From NCBI RefSeq assembly GCF_001426755.1, contig NZ_LMFJ01000001.1, forward strand, positions 291,514 to 355,513: a stretch of 64,000 bases of DNA, in the 5' to 3' direction. Positions within the stretch are counted from its first letter, which is position 1. Every line of letters starts with the position of its first letter. The stretch is from Aeromicrobium sp. Root495 (GTDB lineage Bacteria; Actinomycetota; Actinomycetes; Propionibacteriales; Nocardioidaceae). Position numbers and translations under genes: made by a program. This document shows, in pieces, positions 51,396-58,117 of this stretch. The notes beneath the pieces are model-generated. The model made no database searches and had not been told where the DNA came from. It worked only from the letters and a program-made list of their open reading frames with translations.

Positions 51396-52768
51396 GAGGT
51401 CATCCCTTTCACCAACGGAGAGAGCAGGTTCTGACAGGTCGAGAGGCAGCCGCCGCAGCCGGTCGTGGCCCGGGTGGACTCGCGCACCTCGTCGATCGAG
51501 GAGCAGGCCCGGATGCGCCCGGCGCTCACCCCGGCGCACGCACAGACCTCGGCGTCGTCGGGGAGCGGCGCGGGGGTGGCGGGGCGTGGGGCCATGAGCA
51601 GGGCGCCCGGCTCGGCGGGGCCGAGCACGGTGCCGCGGTCGAAGGCCTGCGTGATGTAGCCGACGCGGGACAGGTCGCCCACGAGCGTGGCCGCCACGAT
51701 GACCCCGCGGTCGACGACGAGCTTCTTGTGCGTCCCCGTCACCGGGTTGGAGACCTGGACGACCTCGCCCAGGGCCTTCTCCGGGTCGCCGAGCACGGCG
51801 ACGTCGAGGTCGGTGGCCCGGAGCCGGGCCACCGTGCGGTGGCCGCTGTAGCGGGCGGGGCACCCGGCGAGGAGGTCGCCGGCGACCCGGGCCTGCTCCC
51901 ACGCGGGGGAGACGAGGCCGGGAGTGCGGCTCTCGTGCTCGGCGCAGTCGCCGACGGCCAGGATGTCGGGGTCGGAGGTGGTGAGGGAGTCGTCGACGAC
52001 GATGCCGCGGCGCGTCTCGAGGCCGGCCTGCCGGGCCAGCGTGGTGCGCGGCCGGCTGCCGGCGGTGAGGACCACGAGGTCGGCGTCGAGCTCGTACCCG
52101 TTGTCGAGCCGCAGGCCCGTCGGGGTGAGGCGGGTGGCGCGGACCCCGGTGTAGACGGCGGTGCCGAGCTTCTGGAGGCTCCGGGCGAGGATCGCGCCGG
52201 CCTGGCCGTCCACCTGGTGACGCAGCACGTGCTCGCCCACCTCGACGAGCTCGGTGCGGAGGCCGCGGATGCTGAGGGCCCGGGCGACCTGCAGCCCGAG
52301 GAGTCCGCCGCCCACCACGATGGCGCTCGCGGCGCCGGGGAGCGTGGCCAGGAGACGCTCGCAGTCGGCCAGCGTGCGGAAGGCATGGACCCGGTCGTCC
52401 AGTCGACCGTCGGCATCGACGAGCCCGCGGATCGGCGGCAGCTCGGGGATGCTTCCCGTGGCCAGGACGAGTCGGTCGTAGGGCACGCGGCTGCCGTCGG
52501 CGAGCTCGACGGCGTGCTCGTCGCGGTGGACGGCGACCGCCGTCGTGCCGAGGCGGAGGTCGATCCCGTGCTCGCGGAACCAGCTCGTCCCACGCAGCGC
52601 GATGGCCTCGGGACGGTGCGTCCCCTCGAGCACCGCCGACAGCAGGATGCGGTTGTAGGGCGCCCCACGCTCCTCGCCGAGCACGACGACGTCGGGGACG
52701 CCGTGCTGGACGAGTCGCTCCACGAGGGCCACGGCGGCCATCCCGTGGCCGACGACGACGGTGCTCAC
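51392..52768 (-). CDS. FAD-dependent electron-transfer protein of assimilatory nitrate reductase (NasB-like)
   Basis: A 458-residue flavoprotein similar to the N-terminal half of NirB. FAD site VVVGHGMAAVALVERL, NAD site VVGGGLLGLQVARAL, and a C-terminal BFD-type [2Fe-2S] domain (EVCACAGVSAGRI...TGCGGCLSTCQ). It lacks siroheme motifs, so it cannot reduce nitrite. Placed between nasA and nirB with four-base overlaps on each side, it most likely passes electrons from NAD(P)H to NasA. GTG start. Confidence 0.82.
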   Translation of the reverse strand: MSTVVVGHGMAAVALVERLVQHGVPDVVVLGEERGAPYNRILLSAVLEGTHRPEAIALRGTSWFREHGIDLRLGTTAVAVHRDEHAVELADGSRVPYDRLVLATGSIPELPPIRGLVDADGRLDDRVHAFRTLADCERLLATLPGAASAIVVGGGLLGLQVARALSIRGLRTELVEVGEHVLRHQVDGQAGAILARSLQKLGTAVYTGVRATRLTPTGLRLDNGYELDADLVVLTAGSRPRTTLARQAGLETRRGIVVDDSLTTSDPDILAVGDCAEHESRTPGLVSPAWEQARVAGDLLAGCPARYSGHRTVARLRATDLDVAVLGDPEKALGEVVQVSNPVTGTHKKLVVDRGVIVAATLVGDLSRVGYITQAFDRGTVLGPAEPGALLMAPRPATPAPLPDDAEVCACAGVSAGRIRACSSIDEVRESTRATTGCGGCLSTCQNLLSPLVKGMTS

Positions 52769-54816
52769 GTGGTCACCTCGGCCGCGCAGACCTTGAACTC
52801 CGGCATGCGGCTCGACGGGTCGAGCGCGTCGGAGGTGAGCCGGTTGGCCCCGACCCAGTGGAACGGCACGAAGACGGTGTCGGGGCGGATGGTCTCGACG
52901 ACGCGGGCCGGGGCCCGCATGACGCCGCGGCGGGTCCGCACCGACACGGGGTCGCCGTCGTGGGCACCGATCCGCAGGGCGAGCAGGGGGTGCAGCTCCA
53001 CGAAGGCGCCGGTGTCGGGCAGGTCCTTGATCCGACGTGTCTGGGCGCCCGACTGGTACTGCGCCAGGACGCGACCCGTCGTGAGGTGCACGGGGTACTC
53101 GCCGTCGACCGGCTCGGCGGGGCCCTCGTGCTGCACGGCCACGAAGCGGGCGAGGCCGTCGGCGTGGAGGAAGGTGTGGGCGAAGAGCCGCGGGGTGCCG
53201 GGGTGCGGCGCTCCCTCGGTCGCGGGGCAGGGCCAGAAGACCCCGTCCTCGGCGCGGATGCGGGCGTAGTCGATGCCGCTGTAGTCGGCCTTGCCGCCCG
53301 CGCTCGCGCGACGCAGCTCCTCGAAGACCTCCTCGGGGTCGGTCGACCAGGTGGAGGGGGCGCCGAGCCGCTCGGCGAGGCCGGTGATCAGGTCGAGGTC
53401 GGAGCGGACGCCCTCGGGCGGGGTCACGGCCTGCTGCCGCAGGATGACGCGGCCCTCGAGGTTGGTCATGGTGCCGGTCTCCTCGGCCCACTGCGTGACC
53501 GGCAGGACGACGTCGGCGAGGGCGGCGGTCTCGCTCATCACGATGTCGGCCACGACGAGGAGGTCGAGCGAGGCGAGGCGCTCGGTCACGCGGGAGGCGT
53601 TGGGCGCAGAGACCACCACGTTGGAGCCCAGCACGAGGAGGCTGCGCGGCCCGCCGTCGGTGCCCAGGGCCATGAGCAGCTCGTAGGCCGAGAGTCCCTT
53701 CCCGGGGAGGTCGTCGGCGTCGACGCCCCACACCGCGGCCACGTGGGCGCGGGCGGCGGGGTCGTCGATGGACCGGTAGCCCGGCAGCTGGTCGGCCTTC
53801 TGGCCGTGCTCACGACCGCCCTGGCCGTTCCCCTGGCCGGTGAGGCAGCCGTACCCGGCGAACGGACGACCCGGGAGCCCGAGGGCCAGGGTCAGGTTGA
53901 CCCACGCGAGCACGGTGGCGGTGCCGTCGGCGTGCTGCTCCGCGCCGCGGGCGGTGAGCACCATGACGCGTCGCGAGCTCGTCATGAGGGCGGCGAGCTC
54001 GCGGAGCTGGTGGACCGAGACGCCCGTGACCCGCTCGACGCGCTCGGGCCACCAGGACGCAGCGGCCTGCCGGGCGTCCTCGAACCCCACCGTGCGGTCC
54101 GCCACGTACTCCTCGTCGACGGCCCCGGCGGCGTCGACGAGGTGGAGGAGCCCGAGCGCGAGCGGCAGGTCGGTGCCCGGGACGGGCTGGACGAAGAGGT
54201 CGGCCCGGTCGGCCGTGCTGGTCCGGCGCGGGTCGATGACGACGACCTTCCCGCCACGCTCGCGCAGACGATCGAGGTGACGCGCGGCCGGCGGCATCGT
54301 CTCGGCCAGGTTGGACCCGACGAGGACCACGACATCGGCCTGCTCGACGTCGGCGAGGGGGAACGGCAGGCCCCGGTCGACGCCGAAGGCCTGGTTGTTG
54401 GCGCTCGCGGCCGACGACATGCACCACCGGCCGTTGTAGTCGATCATCCGCGTGCCGAGCGCGACGCGGGCGAGCTTGCCCAGCTGGTAGGCCTTCTCGT
54501 TGGTGAGCCCGCCGCCGCCGAACACCGCGTTGGCGTCCGGCCCGTGCTCGGCCCGGAGGGCGGCGAGCCGGCCGGCCACGAGGTCGAGCGCCTCGTCCCA
54601 GCCGACGGCGCGCCACTCGTCGGTGGCCCGGTCCCGGACGAGCGGGGTGGTGAGCCGCTCCCGCGAGCCGCGCAGTCCCGTGGCCGTCCAGCCCTTGCGG
54701 CACAGCGCTCCCTCGTTGACCGGGAACGCGCGCGCCTGCACCTCCAGGCGGCGACCCTGGCGAGCCAGGGTCATGCCGCACTGGAGGCTGCAGTAGGGGC
54801 AGTGGGTGTCAGTCAC
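52765..54816 (-). CDS. nasA: Assimilatory nitrate reductase catalytic subunit (bis-MGD molybdoenzyme)
   Basis: A 683-residue cytoplasmic molybdoenzyme that reduces nitrate to nitrite. The [4Fe-4S] ligands are C6, C9, C13 and C39 (HCPYCSLQC...CRKG). The Mo ligand is probably C132 in NGRWCMSSAASANNQAFG. The middle has GCLTGQGNGQGGREHGQKADQLPGYR, a Nas/NarB signature. The C-terminal MopB domain (TGRVLAQYQSGAQTRR) is present, but no extra [2Fe-2S] domain, which fits a separate electron donor. No Tat signal. GTG start directly after narK. Confidence 0.93.
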   Translation of the reverse strand: MTDTHCPYCSLQCGMTLARQGRRLEVQARAFPVNEGALCRKGWTATGLRGSRERLTTPLVRDRATDEWRAVGWDEALDLVAGRLAALRAEHGPDANAVFGGGGLTNEKAYQLGKLARVALGTRMIDYNGRWCMSSAASANNQAFGVDRGLPFPLADVEQADVVVLVGSNLAETMPPAARHLDRLRERGGKVVVIDPRRTSTADRADLFVQPVPGTDLPLALGLLHLVDAAGAVDEEYVADRTVGFEDARQAAASWWPERVERVTGVSVHQLRELAALMTSSRRVMVLTARGAEQHADGTATVLAWVNLTLALGLPGRPFAGYGCLTGQGNGQGGREHGQKADQLPGYRSIDDPAARAHVAAVWGVDADDLPGKGLSAYELLMALGTDGGPRSLLVLGSNVVVSAPNASRVTERLASLDLLVVADIVMSETAALADVVLPVTQWAEETGTMTNLEGRVILRQQAVTPPEGVRSDLDLITGLAERLGAPSTWSTDPEEVFEELRRASAGGKADYSGIDYARIRAEDGVFWPCPATEGAPHPGTPRLFAHTFLHADGLARFVAVQHEGPAEPVDGEYPVHLTTGRVLAQYQSGAQTRRIKDLPDTGAFVELHPLLALRIGAHDGDPVSVRTRRGVMRAPARVVETIRPDTVFVPFHWVGANRLTSDALDPSSRMPEFKVCAAEVTT

Positions 54817-56364
54817 TCAGACCGCCCGGTAGCGCGAGCCCGAGGCCCGGAGGAACACGGCCCACGTGACCGCGGCGCACACGACGTAGAAGGCGGTGAA
54901 GATCCAGAACGCCGTCTTGGTGGCCGAGAGCGGGTCGCTGACCCAGGGGCTGTTGAAGGTGATGGGGATCAGGAACCCGCCGATGGCACCGATCGCGCCC
55001 ACGATGCCCAGCGCCGCCGACGAGCGCTTGCCCTGGCTCTTGATGGCCGTGTCGGGGCCGGCGCCGGCCAGCACGTCGGCGTCGGCGTCGCGGCGGAAGA
55101 TCGACGGGATCATCTTGTACGTCGAGCCGTTGCCGATGCCGCTGAACACGAACACCAGGAGGAAGGCGGCGAGGAACCACGGGAACACCGCGCTGTTGGA
55201 GTCGACCGCCGACTGCACGGCGGCCGGGAACTCGAAGGCAGCCGGGTCCTGGGCGATCTTCGCGAGCTGGTCGGCGGAGGGCGGCGGCGGGAGCGTGGTG
55301 AGCCGGCTCAGGGCCACGAGCACGAGGAGGGTCGACGCGATGATCCCGCTGAAGGCGAACAGGGTGACCTTGGCCCCGCCCACGCGGTCGGCGAGCCAGC
55401 CGCCGATGGGCCGTGCGGCCGATCCGACGAGCGCGCCGAGGAACGCGTAGAAGGCGAAGTTGATGCCGATGCCCTCCACCGACGGGAGCGGCTGGCGCCA
55501 GAAGTTGAGCTTGATGAGCAGCGGCATGGCGGCCGAGTAGCCGATGAAGGAGCCGAACGTGCCGATGTAGAGGAACGCCATGACCTGCACGTGGCGGTGC
55601 TTGATGACGCTCAGCTGCTCCCGCGGCTTGGACTCCAGTCCCTCGAGGTCGTCCATGAAGAAGTAGGCCGCGACCGTGGCCACGACGGCGAGGGCCGCGT
55701 AGAGCCAGGCCGCGCGCTCGAGGTGGATGCCACCCTCGCTGGCCTTGACCAGCCCGAAGATGCCGGCGCCGCCCACCACGACGGGCAGCAGGAACTGGAT
55801 GAGGGAGACGCCGAGGTTGCCGCCGGCGGCGTTGAGACCGAGCGCGGCGCCCTTCTTGGACGTCGGGTAGAAGAAGTTGATGTTGGCCATCGAGGAGGCG
55901 AAGTTGCCGCCGCCGAAGCCCGCGGTGGCCGCGATGAGGCAGAACGCCCAGTACGGCGTGCCGGGCTGGGTGACGGCGTACGCGAACCCGAGCGTGGGCA
56001 CGAGCAGGAGCGCAGCGCTCACCATGGTCCACGTGCGCCCGCCGAACTTGGGCACGGCGAGCGTGTACGGCACACGCAGGAGCGAGCCCACCAGGTTGGG
56101 GATGGCCACGAGGAAGAAGAGCTGCTCGGGGGTGAAGGCGAAGCCTTGGGACACGAGGAACGCCGAGCTCACGCTCCAGATGAGCCAGACCGAGAACCCG
56201 AGGTGCTCGGCGAAGATCGACCAGGCCAGGTTGCGGCGGGCGATCGGGGCGCCGGTGGAGGCCCAGAACGCCTCGTCCTCGGGCCGCCAGTCGGTGATGA
56301 GGCGCTTCTTGCGCTTCGGCTCGGTCGGGGTGACCGGGCTCGGACTCTGCGTGGTCGTCGTCAT
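54817..56364 (-). CDS. narK: Nitrate/nitrite transporter of the NNP family (NarK-like)
   Basis: A 515-residue MFS transporter with about twelve membrane segments. The nitrate signatures GGGNFASSMANINFFYP (helix 5) and GLNAAGGNLGVSLIQF match the NNP family, and the second signature region GIGNGSTYKMIPSIFR is present. Start at ATG 56364 after AGGAGACCTC; an upstream GTG/ATG would add 29 unlikely residues. It is the first gene of the nitrate operon. Four CCTCAC repeats lie about 95-125 bases upstream of its start. Confidence 0.93.
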   Translation of the reverse strand: MTTTTQSPSPVTPTEPKRKKRLITDWRPEDEAFWASTGAPIARRNLAWSIFAEHLGFSVWLIWSVSSAFLVSQGFAFTPEQLFFLVAIPNLVGSLLRVPYTLAVPKFGGRTWTMVSAALLLVPTLGFAYAVTQPGTPYWAFCLIAATAGFGGGNFASSMANINFFYPTSKKGAALGLNAAGGNLGVSLIQFLLPVVVGGAGIFGLVKASEGGIHLERAAWLYAALAVVATVAAYFFMDDLEGLESKPREQLSVIKHRHVQVMAFLYIGTFGSFIGYSAAMPLLIKLNFWRQPLPSVEGIGINFAFYAFLGALVGSAARPIGGWLADRVGGAKVTLFAFSGIIASTLLVLVALSRLTTLPPPPSADQLAKIAQDPAAFEFPAAVQSAVDSNSAVFPWFLAAFLLVFVFSGIGNGSTYKMIPSIFRRDADADVLAGAGPDTAIKSQGKRSSAALGIVGAIGAIGGFLIPITFNSPWVSDPLSATKTAFWIFTAFYVVCAAVTWAVFLRASGSRYRAV

Positions 56365-56456
56365 GAGGTCTCCTGCGTGCGGGTCGGGATGGTCCGATCC
56401 TGCGATCGCGGTGTGACGGGCGACGGCTCGTCGGCGTGGCGGTCTCGTCAAACCTT

Positions 56457-56487
56457 CCTCACGGCCTCACAGACCTCACGACCTCAC
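56457..56487 (-). promoter_or_regulatory. Four GTGAGG direct repeats upstream of narK
   Basis: On the minus strand GTGAGG occurs four times (plus-strand CCTCAC at 56457, 56465, 56474, 56482), with spacings of 8, 9 and 8 bases. It lies in the divergent region between narK and the MDR gene. It is a candidate site for a regulator of the nitrate operon such as NnaR or a partner; that assignment is inference. Confidence 0.5.
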
Positions 56488-56514
56488 CGGCTCGAACGCC
56501 CTCCGGGCCCGAGG

Positions 56515-56520
56515 TAGCGT
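56515..56520 (+). promoter_or_regulatory. Leaderless-type -10 box (TAGCGT) of the MDR gene
   Basis: TAGCGT ends seven bases before the ATG at 56528, with no ribosome site in between except AAGG, which is too close. Confidence 0.45.
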
Positions 56521-56527
56521 CGAAGGC

Positions 56528-57532
56528 ATGACTGTCACCGCACGCCGTGTCCACCTGGCCCAGCGACCGGTCGGGCTGCCCGACGCCTCCACGTGGTCGG
56601 TCCGCGAGACCCGGCTCGACGCCCCCGGGGAGGGCGAGGTCCTGGTCAAGGTGACGCACCTCTCGCTCGACCCGGCCATGCGCGGCTGGCTCAACGACGT
56701 GAAGTCCTACGTGCCGCCCGTGGGGGTCGACGAGGTGATGCGGGCCGGGGGCGTCGGCGAGGTGCTGGAGTCCCGTGACCCGCGGTTCTCCGTGGGCGAC
56801 CCGGTGAGCGGCATGCTCGGCATCGCCGACCACGCCGTCGTGAAGGCCGACGAGCTGACCCCGATCGACCTGTCCGTGGCGGGCCCGGCCACGTGGCTCG
56901 GCGCGCTCGGCATGCCCGGCATGACCGCTTGGTTCGGCCTGTTCGACGTCGCCCGGCTCCAGGACGGAGACACCGTCCTGGTCTCGGGTGCGGCCGGGGC
57001 CGTGGGCAGCGTCGTGGGCCAGCTCGCCAAGGCCCGCGGCTGCACCGTCGTCGGCATCGCCGGAGGCCCGGAGAAGACCGCCTGGCTCACCGACGAGCTG
57101 GGCTTCGACGCCGCCATCGACTACCGCCAGGGCGACCTGAACCGCGCCATCAAGGAGGCCGCGCCGAAGGGCGTCGACGTCTACTTCGACAACGTGGGCG
57201 GCGAGACGCTCGACGCAGCGCTGCGGAACCTGCGGCGGGGAGCGCGCATCGCGATCTGCGGCGCCATCTCCACGTACAACGCCACCGAGCCGGTCCCCGG
57301 GCCTGCGAACTACATGTCGCTGCTCGTGAACCGGGCCTCGATGACGGGCTTCCTGGTCTTCGACTACGCCGACCGCTACGGCGAGGCCGTCGAGGGGATG
57401 GGCGCGATGATCGCCGACGGCTCGCTCGTCGCCCGCGAGCACGTGGTCGAGGGCGGGGTCGACGCCTTCCCGGACACGCTGCTCATGCTGTTCAGCGGCG
57501 CCAACACCGGCAAGCTCGTCCTGACGGTCTGA
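56528..57532 (+). CDS. NADP-dependent oxidoreductase, MDR superfamily (prostaglandin reductase/CurA-like)
   Basis: A 334-residue zinc-free medium-chain reductase. The NADP loop VSGAAGAVGSVVGQLAKARG is at about residues 156-175. LDPAMRGWL near residue 55, GMPGMTAWFGL and DVYFDNVGGETLDAAL are typical of the LTB4-12-hydroxydehydrogenase/CurA group, which reduces double bonds of alpha,beta-unsaturated ketones. It is divergent from narK. Its regulation is not evident beyond a leaderless -10 box. Confidence 0.9.
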   Translation: MTVTARRVHLAQRPVGLPDASTWSVRETRLDAPGEGEVLVKVTHLSLDPAMRGWLNDVKSYVPPVGVDEVMRAGGVGEVLESRDPRFSVGDPVSGMLGIADHAVVKADELTPIDLSVAGPATWLGALGMPGMTAWFGLFDVARLQDGDTVLVSGAAGAVGSVVGQLAKARGCTVVGIAGGPEKTAWLTDELGFDAAIDYRQGDLNRAIKEAAPKGVDVYFDNVGGETLDAALRNLRRGARIAICGAISTYNATEPVPGPANYMSLLVNRASMTGFLVFDYADRYGEAVEGMGAMIADGSLVAREHVVEGGVDAFPDTLLMLFSGANTGKLVLTV

Positions 57533-57565
57533 GCCGCCGGGGCAGGGTCGGCCCGGCAGCGCCGG

Positions 57566-57883
57566 TCAGTCCACGTCGAGACGGCCGACCCAGCGCGCGC
57601 CGGCGTCGCCGCCCCAGGCGTCCCACGCCACCCGGCCGGGCGAGGGGAAGCCCTTGCTGCCGCGCTTGAAGCCGTCGGCGTCCTTGTCGACGGTGTGGCG
57701 CGCGAAGTAGGCCTTCATCTTCTTGACCTCCGCGTCGCTCACCGCGTCCCCGTCGGCCAGCTGGTGGGCGCGGTGCCTTCCGACATCGGTGAAGTTCCGG
57801 CCGGCCTTGCCCTCCTCGATCCAGCGGACGGCACGCCGGCCGACCTCCTGGACGCCCTTCGGAGGGACGTGGCCGTCAGCCAT
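57566..57883 (-). CDS. Conserved hypothetical 105-aa protein of a small stress-type operon
   Basis: A 105-residue basic protein, MADGHVPPKGVQEVGRRAVR..., with a Trp/Gly-rich ending FPSPGRVAWDAWGGDAGARW. I have seen the ending type in actinobacterial and phage-related hypothetical proteins but cannot name a family. Its ATG lies inside the preceding 46-aa gene (eight-base overlap), so translation is coupled. A SigB/SigF-type promoter lies upstream of the pair. Function unknown; a stress link is inferred from the promoter alone. Confidence 0.7.
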   Translation of the reverse strand: MADGHVPPKGVQEVGRRAVRWIEEGKAGRNFTDVGRHRAHQLADGDAVSDAEVKKMKAYFARHTVDKDADGFKRGSKGFPSPGRVAWDAWGGDAGARWVGRLDVD

Positions 57884-58016
57884 CGGAGCCGCCCTCGTCC
57901 TTCGTCGGTCCCGTGGGCGGCACGGGCGCCTCCGGGCCGGTGGCGGGTGCGCCCTCTTGCACGGGGTCGACCGGTGCGCTGGGTCCGGTGTCCGGCTCGG
58001 GTGCGGGCTCGCTCAT
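57876..58016 (-). CDS. 46-aa Pro/acidic-rich disordered protein, first gene of the small operon
   Basis: A 46-residue protein, MSEPAPEPDTGPSAPVDPVQ followed by more Pro/Ala/Gly/Asp, with no hydrophobic core and very probably disordered. A good ribosome site (AGAGGAGAGACC) precedes the ATG, and the gene overlaps the next by eight bases. A GTTT-N15-GGGTAC promoter lies 39-63 bases upstream. Low-complexity composition means coding support comes mainly from the ribosome site, promoter and overlap. Confidence 0.6.
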   Translation of the reverse strand: MSEPAPEPDTGPSAPVDPVQEGAPATGPEAPVPPTGPTKDEGGSDG

Positions 58017-58040
58017 GGTCTCTCCTCTGCTCGGGTGGTC

Positions 58041-58094
58041 GTCCGGGACCAGGCGTACCCGGAGGTCGTCCGGGCAAACCGCCTGGTCCCGGAC
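58041..58094. terminator. 15-bp inverted repeat after katE, enclosing a promoter
   Basis: GTCCGGGACCAGGCG (58041-58055) and its perfect complement (58080-58094) flank 24 bases. It lies 24 bases after the katE stop (minus strand), so it can end katE transcripts. The enclosed bases carry a SigB/SigF-type promoter for the next operon. Confidence 0.6.
58055..58079 (-). promoter_or_regulatory. SigB/SigF-type promoter of the small operon
   Basis: On the minus strand GTTT (58076-58079) and GGGTAC (58055-58060) are 15 bases apart, matching the Streptomyces SigB / mycobacterial SigF consensus (GTTT-N14-17-GGGTAT/C). It reads toward the 46-aa gene and sits in the loop of the katE-distal inverted repeat. 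Confidence 0.65.
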
Positions 58095-58117
58095 GTGGGT
58101 CGACCCGTCGGGGTGGC

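Noticed and set aside
51392..52768. Second nitrite reductase large subunit
   Set aside because: It stops after the BFD-type domain and lacks the siroheme and [4Fe-4S] cysteines.
52858..56517. Very long plus-strand frame (over 1200 codons) opposite nasA and narK
   Set aside because: It is antisense to two unmistakable genes and its Gly/Glu/Arg/Val-rich sequence is the usual shadow of GC-rich codon bias.
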